From Chromatiaceae bacterium (GTDB taxonomy: Bacteria; Pseudomonadota; Gammaproteobacteria; Chromatiales; Chromatiaceae), in assembly GCA_024235215.1 (NCBI GenBank), contig JACKMU010000001.1, positions 1-64,000 on the forward strand: a stretch of DNA of 64,000 bases, given 5' to 3'. A program made the translations under genes and the position numbers. The notes beneath the pieces were generated by a model. The model was not told the DNA's origin and made no database searches. It was given only the letters and a program-made list of their open reading frames with translations. Of this stretch, positions 32,101 to 42,004 are shown piece by piece. Position 1 is the first letter of the stretch, and the number at the start of each line of letters is the position of its first letter.

Positions 32101-32492
32101 CACAGGTTCCCTGTGAAAGCGCGAAAATTCAACAAGTGATACTGAACTTGTTCAGCAACGCCGCACAAGCGATGGTCGAGGCAGGTACCAGCAAACCCCG
32201 AATAACCGTTCGCACCCGCTGGGAACCGGAACGGAACAGGGTGCTTGTCGAAGTCGAAGACAATGGGCCCGGCATGGAGGCAGCCATCGCCAGACGGGTG
32301 TTCGAGCCCTTCTTCACCACTAAACCGATCGGAGTGGGTACGGGTCTTGGTCTGAGCGTATCCTACTTTATCATCACCGAAAACCATGGCGGGGAGATGA
32401 GCGTCGAATCCTCACCAGGCAAGGGTGCCAGGTTCATCATCCGCCTGCCGGTGAAACGCGAAACCTTGGGAACCGTGACGCCCACACATTGA
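29193..32492 (+). CDS. Multi-PAS hybrid-less sensor histidine kinase 1
   Basis: The 1099-aa protein has TM1 at about residues 7-26, a helical periplasmic domain (about 27-290), TM2 at about 293-315, and four PAS-like domains: DSIGDAVIATDHQGRIT, ASVPGVVFRLECTSEG, ATLGIYRIGADGQILDVNES and NSMPSVLVVVDRNERVT. The kinase core follows, with the H-box MAHEINNPLAGI. An about 40-residue insert (to RGIPRMLQA) separates the two dimer helices. The N, G1 and G2 boxes are NLFSNAAQAM, EDNGPGMEA and GVGTGLGLSVSYF. All catalytic residues are present. It follows the binding-protein gene and is paralogous to the next kinase. Confidence 0.9.
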   Translation: MNANKKVLLIVALGAIACLLSVFLSQFFANRINSNQVLLERIKRLPPAVEQLQLLSRNFVQNGDHITWKRVTNGLKTLRANLQPNSDSAVQWQTETAGLSTALDSYAGILNQIHPPATLLTQEKERLKSISLSFSEEVEEQIVQPYRKQEGERIYRGEQFDPFRIRVKETAMEMVRLHLAQQLILLELLVDWDLARYQNKKASIETELGLLEKRLNYLNILMGKEPAIGEIINSLGRKLNDLILQEHSIFRHFTTITRLNDELDRAGDRLLAASEAFTGQLLTELSGTNRINQLLGWSFPVILLAALGILGTLLARNIIQFVEKLEINENNLRVTLDSIGDAVIATDHQGRITRMNPTAELLTGWDLASASGKSLSEVFHIINAYTRANVMDPAEKVLASGKVVGLANHTVLIAKDGQEYQIADSGSPIRAADGRIIGVVLVFRDVTESYAQEQRLRENEKQLRKITASVPGVVFRLECTSEGGYLTTFVGENLRQWFGLEPEPARFTQLLRSGIPAAEQERFEYSLDSAIHHSLPWHYQGRFRKQDGQLIWFTGDAIPYQEEDGTVFYGVIQDISQRKRMAESLQVTQFCFDKATLGIYRIGADGQILDVNESAASGLGYSREELSSLNIFDIDIRVNPENWVKLWEEFQVRRSARFETLYRRKDGSETPVEINSNLLEYEGQLFAIAFVQDITERRRDAETLRQLRNYLSNIINSMPSVLVVVDRNERVTLWNRSAEQATGLSFEQVHRRPLAAVFPRLAEQVHSIETALNKREVIHESKVPIQQTDETQFEDITIFPLVANGVEGAVIRLDDVTERVRIEEIMIQSEKMLSVGGLAAGMAHEINNPLAGILQTAEVLANRLGTELPIPANEQAATAAGTSMSAIRTFIELRGIPRMLQAIRESGSRVAAIVENMLNFARKSDAILSSHSIAELIDKTLVLAATDYNLKKKYDFKAIEIRKDYADELPQVPCESAKIQQVILNLFSNAAQAMVEAGTSKPRITVRTRWEPERNRVLVEVEDNGPGMEAAIARRVFEPFFTTKPIGVGTGLGLSVSYFIITENHGGEMSVESSPGKGARFIIRLPVKRETLGTVTPTH

Positions 32493-32659
32493 ACAGGTAA
32501 AGTTTTTTCAAACCACTTACCTGAGAGGTGTTGTCAAAACAGAAATAGGGGAAGAATAGTAGTTGACATGGATGCAGCTGGAGTTGAGATCCCGATAATC
32601 ACCGTGTTCGAAGTTGCCGGTTTGAACGAGGCACGAGGAACGGTCACACACCGCCTGAA

Positions 32660-32684
32660 CCCGCCAGAGAAAGAACCTGGCGGG
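32660..32684 (+). promoter_or_regulatory. Hairpin before the second kinase gene
   Basis: A perfect 8-bp stem, CCCGCCAG (32660-32667) and CTGGCGGG (32677-32684), ends 22 bases before the ATG at 32707. It could be an attenuator or mRNA processing site. Confidence 0.4.
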
Positions 32685-32706
32685 AGATACGTTGCGGGGT
32701 ATCCCG

Positions 32707-35082
32707 ATGACACACGCTGAGCTCCTGGATTTTGCCAAGCTGCAGGGGATCTGCGCCACCATTGCAGAGAGAAGCGGTTGCGACGTCGCCATCATGGGCC
32801 AGGAGGGTAAGATTATCGCCTCCTCCCATTCCGAGAGTATCGGTCTGATCCATCCCGGCGCCGCGTTGATCATGGATTCGCAGGTAGATCGCTTCGACGT
32901 CACTGAGGAATTGGCTCGTGAATCCGCTGTCATGCACGAGGGGTGCAATCTGCCGCTGGAACTGGAGGGAAGACGGATCGGCTGCGTCGGTGTTGCCGCA
33001 CCGCTGGCCGAATCACGCCGCTATGCCGCCATCGTACAGACCTGTGTCACCCTGATGCTGGAGAACGAATTCTCCCATCGCCAGACCCAGGAACGGCTGA
33101 ACAGCCTGATCGCATCGAAGCAACAAGCCGAAACAGTCTTGCGGAAAAGCGAGATGAGGCTTCGGGAGATGTCCGAGCTGGCCCATATCGGCTACTGGCA
33201 CTGGGATCTTGCCTCCGGCGATGTGGAGTGGTCCGAGCAGGTTTATAGAATCTTCCAGTTGGACCCGAAGCAGTTTGATCCGCACATCGAAGCGATCATG
33301 GCCCTCTCCCCCTGGGAGGAAGAGTCTCAGCGTGACAAGGAACTGATCCGGATCGTTTCGCAGAGCAGAGCACCCGGATCGTATGAGCAGCGCTTCCTGC
33401 TGCCCGACGGCGACATTGGTTACTACTGCTCCACGTATCAGGGTATCTACGATGACCAGGGAGCACTACTTGCCCTTGAAGGTAGCGTTCAGGACATCAC
33501 CGAACAAAAACGGTCGCACCGGGCTTTAGAGCTCAGCGAAAACCGTTTCCGTGATTTTGCCGACAGTGCCGCCGACTGGTTCTGGGAGATGGGTCCTGAC
33601 CTGCGCTTCTCCTTTTTGACCGGCCGGGTCGAAGAGGTGATGGGACTTCCCCCGGAGCAGATACTCGGTCGTACCCGGCGCGAGATCTACCGGGAAATGG
33701 AGAACTTCAACACAATCGAATGGCAACGGCATCTCCATATCCTGGAGAGCCATCTGCCCTTCTCCAATTTCGAAGTGCGCTGGACCAGACCGGATGGAGG
33801 ATTTCGCTTTCTCAGTTTAAGCGGAAAACCATTTTTTGACACCCAGGGCGGATTCCTGGGTTACCGCGGTGTCGGAGGCGATATCACCGCGCGCAAGCAG
33901 CAGGAGAGGGAGTTGGTGCGTCTCCGCAATTTCCTGGTCAACATCATCAATTCCATGCCCTCTATTCTCATCGGTGTGGACGAATTGGGAAGGATCACCC
34001 AATGGAACAAAGAGGCCCAGCATCGCACCGGCATTTCTTTCGAGGAGGCACTGGGGCGACCCCTGAGCGAGGTATTCCCGCGCCTGACAGAGGAGTTGGA
34101 CCGGATTCACTGGGCCATCCAGTCGCGCCGGAAACAGGTCGACAGCAAACGGACTCTTCTGGAGGATGGGGAACTGCACTACGAAGATATGACCATCTAT
34201 CCGCTGATCTCCAACGGTGAGGAAGGAGCGGTTATCCGGTTGGACGACATTACCGAACAGGTACGTATGCAGGAGATGATGATCCAGTCGGAGAAGATGC
34301 TTTCGGTGGGTGGGCTGGCTGCAGGTATGGCCCATGAGATCAACAATCCCCTCGCCGGCATGATGCAGACAGCCAACGTGCTGAAAAATCGGCTGACCGA
34401 TACCCGGATGCCCGCCAACCTGCACGCTGCGCAGCGTGCCGGACTTTCACTGGAGACCCTGGGTACTTATCTTCAGGCCCGGAAGATTCCACGCATGCTG
34501 GAAGACATTCAGACTTCGGGATGCCGGCTGGCGGAAATCGTGGATAACATGCTCAGTTTCGCCAGAAAGGGCGATGGAGGTGGCTCATTGCATGAGCTGC
34601 CGGAGCTGATCGACAAGACCCTGATTCTTGCGACGACCGATTACAGTCTGAAAAAACAGTACGATTTCAAAACCATAGAAATCGTTCGCGAGTATGCCAA
34701 AGACCTTCCTCAGGTACCCTGTGCAAGAGCAAACCTGCAGCAAGTGCTGCTGAATCTGTTCCGCAATGGGGCGGAAGCGATGCACAGCGTACGCGGAGCG
34801 CACCACAGATTCATCGTGCGTACCCGTTTCGATGAGCGTCGCAGCATGGCCATCATCGAGATCGAGGACAATGGTCCGGGGATGGTAGAGGCGGTACGCA
34901 AACGTGTGTTCGAACCCTTTTTCACCACCAAGCCGGTTGGGGTCGGTACCGGACTGGGATTGAGCGTCTCCTACTTCATTATCACCGAAATACACAAAGG
35001 GCAGATCAGCGTAACATCCGAGCCGGGGAAGGGAGCGCTCTTTACTGTCTCCTTGCCCATCAATCCCGTCAGCAGTGATTAG
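32707..35082 (+). CDS. Soluble multi-PAS histidine kinase 2 with CdaR-like sensor domain
   Basis: The 791-aa protein has no membrane segment. Residues about 1-125 (LLDFAKLQGICATIAERSGCDVA, ASSHSESIGLIHPGA, RIGCVGVAAPLAESRRYAAIV) resemble the putative sugar-diacid recognition domain of CdaR. Three PAS domains follow (ELAHIGYWHWDLASGDVEWS, SAADWFWEMGPDLRFSFLTG, NSMPSILIGVDELGRITQW), then a kinase core with MAHEINNPLAGM, NLFRNGAEAM, EDNGPGMVEA and GTGLGLSVSYF. The C-terminal 400 residues, including the insert ending ARKIPRMLEDI, closely parallel kinase 1, showing duplication. The start at 32707 is preferred over an in-frame TTG at 32692. Confidence 0.9.
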   Translation: MTHAELLDFAKLQGICATIAERSGCDVAIMGQEGKIIASSHSESIGLIHPGAALIMDSQVDRFDVTEELARESAVMHEGCNLPLELEGRRIGCVGVAAPLAESRRYAAIVQTCVTLMLENEFSHRQTQERLNSLIASKQQAETVLRKSEMRLREMSELAHIGYWHWDLASGDVEWSEQVYRIFQLDPKQFDPHIEAIMALSPWEEESQRDKELIRIVSQSRAPGSYEQRFLLPDGDIGYYCSTYQGIYDDQGALLALEGSVQDITEQKRSHRALELSENRFRDFADSAADWFWEMGPDLRFSFLTGRVEEVMGLPPEQILGRTRREIYREMENFNTIEWQRHLHILESHLPFSNFEVRWTRPDGGFRFLSLSGKPFFDTQGGFLGYRGVGGDITARKQQERELVRLRNFLVNIINSMPSILIGVDELGRITQWNKEAQHRTGISFEEALGRPLSEVFPRLTEELDRIHWAIQSRRKQVDSKRTLLEDGELHYEDMTIYPLISNGEEGAVIRLDDITEQVRMQEMMIQSEKMLSVGGLAAGMAHEINNPLAGMMQTANVLKNRLTDTRMPANLHAAQRAGLSLETLGTYLQARKIPRMLEDIQTSGCRLAEIVDNMLSFARKGDGGGSLHELPELIDKTLILATTDYSLKKQYDFKTIEIVREYAKDLPQVPCARANLQQVLLNLFRNGAEAMHSVRGAHHRFIVRTRFDERRSMAIIEIEDNGPGMVEAVRKRVFEPFFTTKPVGVGTGLGLSVSYFIITEIHKGQISVTSEPGKGALFTVSLPINPVSSD

Positions 35083-35268
35083 ATTCTCCATCCCATTCCA
35101 GAGCGCTCAAGGGGTGGGAGTTTTTGCTATCGGCAGGTGGTAATCCCTTCGGGGAAAATCGTGAATATGGCATAATGATGACAATGATCAAGCTGAATCT
35201 TCGCCGCACCGGGGCGAGGGGCAATGCCGCGGAGAAATGGTCTGCATGGCTAGGGCCGAGTGGTAAGG

Positions 35269-35658
35269 ATGGAGTTTGTGAAAACTATTCTGATACTCGA
35301 TGACGAAAGTGCAGTGCGTAGAAGCTTTTGCGATTTTTTCGAGGATCATCTTTGGGAACCTGTCCCGGCGGCATCAGGAGAAGAGGCGCTGGCGCTGTTG
35401 CAGCAGCATCTACAGCCACTGGCGGCTATTGTCGATGTAAGACTGCCCGGAATCGATGGCAACGAATTCATCCGTCAAGCCAGCCAACTACGGACACCAA
35501 TGAAGTTCGTCATCTGCACCGGATCGCCGGAGTACCTGATTCCGGATGACCTCAGGCAGGTGGCTGGTCTATGTCCACGCGTCTTCACCAAACCGGTGAT
35601 CGATATGCAGGAGCTGGAACGGGAGATCAATCGCCTGATCGGAACCCAAGGTGACTAG
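35269..35658 (+). CDS. Single-domain response regulator
   Basis: The 129-aa receiver has the acidic pair in ILILDDESAVRR, the phospho-acceptor Asp in AAIVDVRLPGIDG, the switch Thr/Ser in FVICTGSPEY and the Lys in VFTKPVID. No output domain is attached, so it works as a phosphotransfer or protein-interaction partner of the two upstream kinases. The start at 35269 (ATG) is a choice; GTG 35260 and GTG 35278 are in frame. Only 15 bases separate it from the next receiver protein. Confidence 0.85.
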   Translation: MEFVKTILILDDESAVRRSFCDFFEDHLWEPVPAASGEEALALLQQHLQPLAAIVDVRLPGIDGNEFIRQASQLRTPMKFVICTGSPEYLIPDDLRQVAGLCPRVFTKPVIDMQELEREINRLIGTQGD

Positions 35659-35673
35659 TCGGGAGCTTAGTTG

Positions 35674-38322
35674 ATGAGTCAGGTGAACGTGCCTACCAGC
35701 ATTCTGGTCGTGGATGACGAGGAGATCATCCGGCAGAGCTTTCAGGATCAGCTCGAGGATCTCGGTTATCAGGTCTTTACCGCAAACAATGGCCGTGTTG
35801 GTATTGATTTGCTGCAGAAAATCAATCCCGAACTGGTGCTGACCGATCTACGCATGCCCGAGATGAGCGGCCTTGACCTGATTCGGGAGAGTAAACGATT
35901 GGCGCCTGAAACTCCGATCATCGTGATCTCGGGCGCAGGGGTTATCGGCGATGCGGTGGAAGCGCTCCGGATGGGCGCATACGACTATCTGATCAAGCCG
36001 GTGGATGGCCAGCGTATCCTCGAACACACCGTTTCCAAAGCACTGGAAAATGCCCGGCTGCTGCGTGAAAACCGATGCTACCAGGAGCATCTGGAGGTGT
36101 TGGTGCGGGAGCGAACACAGGCGCTGCAGGCAGCCAATTCTGAGTTGGCCAATCTCAATGCCCGTCTCCGCAAGATCGTCGAGACTACCCAGGGTTTCTC
36201 GGACTGTCTGGACGTCAGTAGCATCAGTAATCGGATTCTGGATGAATTTGCCGACCATATGTGTGCTACGGGTGGCAGCCTGTACTTTGTTGAACCCGAC
36301 GGACTCCGTCTGGTGCGCGTACTGGATCCGGGTCACGCACCAGCTTTCATTCCCTTCCCGCTCCTCTCCAGCTCCATCTTCAGACAGGTGCTGGAAGAAG
36401 AGAAGCCGCTACTGATCCAGAATATCTCCTCCCACGCCTATACCGATCCCAGTGGTTGGGGAGGCTACACGAATGGCTCTCTTTTGGCTTTTCCGTTGAC
36501 ACGCGAGGGCCGCGAAATCATCGGGGTACTGACGCTGCATTGCAAAGAGACACCCCCATTCGTGGAGCAGGACAAAGAGATCGGAGCCATCCTCGCCTCA
36601 TACAGTTGCGAAGCGATCCGCTCAGTCCATGCCACCGAAACACTGCGCGAGAGCGAACAGCGTTTCCGGGATCTGGCGGACATGCTCCCCCTCTCGGTCT
36701 GCGAGAGCGATCCCAATGGCAGGATCACCTATGCGAATCGCCAAGGTTTCCAAGCCTTCGGATATTCTGAGAGTGAACTCGAAACGCTTTCGATATTCGA
36801 TGCCATTGCGCCAAATGAACGTGACAAAGCCAGGATCAATGTGAACAAGGTGCTTTTGGAGGGTGAGGTACGCTCCAGAGGAACCGAATATACCGCGTTG
36901 CGGAAAAATGGTACCCAGTTCCCGGTGCTGGCCTATTCGTCTCCCATCCTGCGTCGCGGTGAAACCAAGGGCATGCGTACCGCATTGGTGGATATCTCGC
37001 TACTCAAAGAGCAGCAGGAGCAGATTCTGCGGCATGCCAATTTTGACAACCTCACCGAACTACCGAACCGATTTCTGGTACTGGACCGGCTGGCCCAGCA
37101 GATCAAGGAGGCACAGCGTTCCGGCAAGCAGGTAGCGGTACTATTTCTCGATCTCGACCACTTCAAAAAAGTGAACGACAGCATGGGGCACGAAGTGGGC
37201 GACCTGTTGCTGGTCGAGGCGGCGAGAAGATTGAGCAGTACGCTGCGTGAAGGCGACACGGTGGGTCGGCTTGGAGGGGACGAGTTCATCGTACTCCTCG
37301 GTAGTTTGACCGATGCTGGCGATGCCCGCTCGGTGGCCGGACACCTGCTGCAAGAGTTCCGCGATGTGTTCCGCATCCAGGGCAGAGAGTTCTACCTCTC
37401 CGCCAGCATCGGAATCTCCGTCTATCCACTGGATGGAAACAATTCCGCCGAGCTATTGCGCAACGCAGATTCAGCGATGTACTACTCGAAGGAGCAGGGA
37501 CGTAATACCTACCACTTCTTCACCTATGACATGAACAAGGATGTGTCACGCAACCTGCTCCTCGAGGAACATTTCAATGGTGCCCTGGAGCGGGGCGAGC
37601 TCTCGGTACTCTACCAGCCGCTGGTGGATATCGAACATGGCACCGTGGTGGGGGCGGAAGCCCTGCTGCGCTGGCACAATCCAGTGCTGGGCACCATCTC
37701 TCCGAGTGAATTCATCCCGATCCTGGAGCAGAATGGCCAAATCATCCCGGTTGGACGCTACGTGGTCACCGAGGCGATCAAGATGGCAGCAAGCTGGCAA
37801 AAACACGGCAACTTCAAGATTGCCATCAATCTCTCTCCACGCCAATTCCGCGATACCGATCTGGTAGGCTTCATCGACGCCACCTTGCGCCAGTCCCAAT
37901 TCCCTGGTCATCTGCTCGAGCTGGAGATCACCGAGGGGGTGCTGCTGAGCGGAAATTTCCCGATCGACGCTATTCTCACCTCGCTGAGCGAACTGGGAGT
38001 GAAACTGGCGATGGACGATTTTGGTACCGGTTACTCCTCATTGAGCTACCTGCGTAAATATCCGTTTTCCACGCTCAAGATCGACCGCAGCTTCATCAAC
38101 GATATTTCGATAGACGCCGCCGACCGCGAGTTGGTCAGCGCCTCTGTCACCATGGGCAGAAACCTGGGACTGCACGTCGTCGCCGAAGGAGTCGAAACCG
38201 AAGCGCAACGTGAGATACTACTGGAACTGAAGTGCGAGCTGGCGCAAGGTTATTACTACAGCAAACCGATGCCGGGAGGCGAGCTTACCAGTATGCTACT
38301 GAAAAACTCAGGTGAAAACTGA
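35674..38322 (+). CDS. Receiver-GAF-PAS-GGDEF-EAL c-di-GMP enzyme
   Basis: The 882-aa protein has a receiver (ILVVDDEEIIRQSF, VLTDLRMPEMSG, IKPVDG), a coiled coil, a GAF domain (about 165-315), a PAS domain (about 325-440), a GGDEF domain with intact RLGGDEFIVLLG and I-site-like residues, and an EAL domain with intact EALLRWHNP, LELEITEGVLL, DDFGTGYSSLSYL, LKIDRSFI and VAEGVETEA. Both halves look catalytically competent, so net synthesis or breakdown of c-di-GMP would depend on the signal. It ends the cluster of binding protein, two kinases and receiver, and is the likely output. Downstream is a terminator shared with a convergent gene. Confidence 0.9.
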   Translation: MSQVNVPTSILVVDDEEIIRQSFQDQLEDLGYQVFTANNGRVGIDLLQKINPELVLTDLRMPEMSGLDLIRESKRLAPETPIIVISGAGVIGDAVEALRMGAYDYLIKPVDGQRILEHTVSKALENARLLRENRCYQEHLEVLVRERTQALQAANSELANLNARLRKIVETTQGFSDCLDVSSISNRILDEFADHMCATGGSLYFVEPDGLRLVRVLDPGHAPAFIPFPLLSSSIFRQVLEEEKPLLIQNISSHAYTDPSGWGGYTNGSLLAFPLTREGREIIGVLTLHCKETPPFVEQDKEIGAILASYSCEAIRSVHATETLRESEQRFRDLADMLPLSVCESDPNGRITYANRQGFQAFGYSESELETLSIFDAIAPNERDKARINVNKVLLEGEVRSRGTEYTALRKNGTQFPVLAYSSPILRRGETKGMRTALVDISLLKEQQEQILRHANFDNLTELPNRFLVLDRLAQQIKEAQRSGKQVAVLFLDLDHFKKVNDSMGHEVGDLLLVEAARRLSSTLREGDTVGRLGGDEFIVLLGSLTDAGDARSVAGHLLQEFRDVFRIQGREFYLSASIGISVYPLDGNNSAELLRNADSAMYYSKEQGRNTYHFFTYDMNKDVSRNLLLEEHFNGALERGELSVLYQPLVDIEHGTVVGAEALLRWHNPVLGTISPSEFIPILEQNGQIIPVGRYVVTEAIKMAASWQKHGNFKIAINLSPRQFRDTDLVGFIDATLRQSQFPGHLLELEITEGVLLSGNFPIDAILTSLSELGVKLAMDDFGTGYSSLSYLRKYPFSTLKIDRSFINDISIDAADRELVSASVTMGRNLGLHVVAEGVETEAQREILLELKCELAQGYYYSKPMPGGELTSMLLKNSGEN

Positions 38323-38364
38323 ACAGTACATGCCTCAGAGACAGACTGTACCTCCTGCTAACGT

Positions 38365-38389
38365 GGCAAGCATTGCTGCCCGCGTTTTT
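38365..38389. terminator. Rho-independent terminator between convergent genes
   Basis: GGCA-A-GC and GCTGCC form a short bulged stem followed by CGCGTTTTT. It lies in the 77-base gap between the c-di-GMP enzyme stop and the stop of the minus-strand gene. Confidence 0.5.
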
Positions 38390-38399
38390 GCTCAGCTGC

Positions 38400-39416
38400 T
38401 CACTGCACTGTGACCAGTGAGTCGGACCAGGCACCCACCCAGTCACCTCCATTGTCCCACACCCGCACCTGCAGCTGGTGGCGTCCTCTGGAGATACGCT
38501 CGTTCTCATCCAACCCGTTCCAGCGCTGCGCTGCGTCACTGCCGATCCAACGGCCACGTGGAACTCCCCCGCTGATCCGTTTTCCGTTCACATAACGGGT
38601 GCGGATACCGTCCGGACTCTGACTCACACGCATGAATTCAACCACCGCATTGTCGAACTGCGAACGCGCGTTGAACGCATACCCGGCAGTCTCACCCGCC
38701 GCCGCACGCAGCGTGCCCGGACTGAACTCCAGCTGATCGACCGCAACCGATCCCACCGCCCGTGGCCCGATACCCACGCCGTGGACCCTGAACCCCTGTA
38801 GGGTTTCGACCTGGAGCTGATCGTCGGCTGCAGTCAAGGCAACCACCGCCGGCTTCAGCCCGTCACCCAGAAATCCGGGGAGCTCGAAACGCAGAACGTG
38901 CCGTCCGAGTCCGAACTGGTCAAGACGATAGGTGACAATTTCAGCGCCTGGCACCGCGATGCGCAGCTGCACCCGACCCGGCAACAACTGCTCATAATCG
39001 ACCACGATCGGCCAGCCTCCGCGCAACAGACCGCGGATACCAAACGCACTGGCATTGAACTGCTTTGGCAGCTGTGGGCCGGTCCGCAACAGCTCTTCGA
39101 CACCCTCGACATCATTCCCGCGCGGCCGCACCCGTTCTTTGTTCAGGTGCTGACCAATCGCAATCAGTGCCGCGGCACCCACCACCACGCCCGGAATAAG
39201 CCAGTTGCGCTCGCGCTTATCCTCTCCATCCCGGTTGCCTCCACTTTCCGGCTCGTCAGTGCTGCCCGGGCTCTGCACATTGACATCGTCACAGCGCATG
39301 GTATTGCCGAAGGTGTAGCAGTTCTGTTGCGCGGAAACCAGGCCGGGCACGTCGCACAGGAGACCCACCAGCAAAATATGAATCAGCCTCCTGCGCCATC
39401 CGCTTCTGGTCGGCAT
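38400..39416 (-). CDS. Secreted or membrane-anchored protein of unknown function
   Basis: The 338-aa protein has a signal/anchor at residues about 11-29 ending VSAQQN, a low-complexity Gly/Glu/Asp-rich linker, a second hydrophobic segment (WLIPGVVVGAAALIAIG), and a beta-rich C-terminal half with VDYEQLLPGRVQLRIAVPGAE, GETAGYAFNARSQFDNAVVEF and a final RISRGRHQLQVRVWDNGGDW. That last part resembles Ig-like/fibronectin-type strands. I recognise no family. The start at 39416 (MPTRSGWRR) is preferred over 39455. It lies directly downstream of the glycine-zipper lipoprotein, overlapping its region by none, and is probably in one operon with it. Confidence 0.65.
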   Translation of the reverse strand: MPTRSGWRRRLIHILLVGLLCDVPGLVSAQQNCYTFGNTMRCDDVNVQSPGSTDEPESGGNRDGEDKRERNWLIPGVVVGAAALIAIGQHLNKERVRPRGNDVEGVEELLRTGPQLPKQFNASAFGIRGLLRGGWPIVVDYEQLLPGRVQLRIAVPGAEIVTYRLDQFGLGRHVLRFELPGFLGDGLKPAVVALTAADDQLQVETLQGFRVHGVGIGPRAVGSVAVDQLEFSPGTLRAAAGETAGYAFNARSQFDNAVVEFMRVSQSPDGIRTRYVNGKRISGGVPRGRWIGSDAAQRWNGLDENERISRGRHQLQVRVWDNGGDWVGAWSDSLVTVQ

Positions 39417-39451
39417 CGTCAACTCCCTCATCCCGCGCCGCTCGGCTGCGA

Positions 39452-39934
39452 TCAAATTTCGGTTCCCTCGATAGCCAGCTCATCGCTACCCGGTGATTTG
39501 CAGGCAACACCCTGCATCACCTCCCGGCGTCCATCGACGTAGACCACCTGATCAAACTGCCGGCACTGGCGGTCGTTCTGCACGTAGTAGTCCGATGTGG
39601 GCGTCACCTCAAACTCGTTCCCGCTCTGCTCATTGCGCCAGCTCACGGTCCTTCCCCGCGGACCCTCGTCAATGGTCTGCACCAGCCGCTGCTTGTCCGA
39701 CTCGTCCATGTAGTGGCCAATCATCCTGCCCACCACGCCGCCCACCAGCGCACCGATCAACGCACCACGACCTCCCTTGTCATCGATCTGGCTGCCGAGC
39801 AGACCTCCCAGCAGCGCGCCGACCGCGGTACCCATATCCCTGTTACTGGTGGTCTCACAGCCCGCACTGAAGATCGCGATGGCGAGGAAAAAGGTAGCTG
39901 GGAAAACCCGCCCTTTATTGCTGATAGAACCCAT
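39452..39934 (-). CDS. Glycine-zipper outer-membrane lipoprotein (SlyB/17-kDa antigen-like)
   Basis: The 160-aa protein has a lipoprotein signal ending FSAGC (Cys26). A glycine-zipper follows at about residues 35-72: MGTAVGALLGGLLGSQIDDK, then GALIGALVGGVVGRMIGHYM, two alternating Gly helices that insert in the outer membrane. The soluble tail has NEQSGNEFEVTPTSDYY and CRQFDQVVYVDGRREVMQG, the typical Rick_17kDa/surface-antigen end. Such proteins stabilise the outer membrane and respond to envelope stress. Next gene downstream on the same strand begins 36 bases after the stop. Confidence 0.85.
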   Translation of the reverse strand: MGSISNKGRVFPATFFLAIAIFSAGCETTSNRDMGTAVGALLGGLLGSQIDDKGGRGALIGALVGGVVGRMIGHYMDESDKQRLVQTIDEGPRGRTVSWRNEQSGNEFEVTPTSDYYVQNDRQCRQFDQVVYVDGRREVMQGVACKSPGSDELAIEGTEI

Positions 39935-40296
39935 CGTCGTTGCTCCTTACCCACGGTGTACTCGTGTTCAGTCTCCGCACCTCTGATCCCGACCCGCGTT
40001 GGAGAGACCGTTTATCCATCGTTGTTTAAGTATACTGCAACTTTGCATGTTCTTCTCAGGTTCTCCCGCTTTCAGGATGGCAATAGATGGCACTGATCGG
40101 GTAGCCCAGGCGCTCCAGCGGCTGTTTATGATAACCCTGCAATTCCCGGACGCCAGAGCGGAAGCTGTCATATTTATCCGGTAGAATATCTGCAGTGGGT
40201 TCGACAGTCGTCTTCTCTGCAGACGGCGTGGACAGCAGACAACCCCGCAGCGCTGGCCTTCAACCAGACAATAGCAGTCTATCCAGGAGAATCGAT

Positions 40297-41952
<1,656 letters not shown>

Positions 41953-42004
41953 TCAAACCGGCCGGGTGCATCGCGCCGCTCGCATGACCCCTTTTTCCCG
42001 TACT

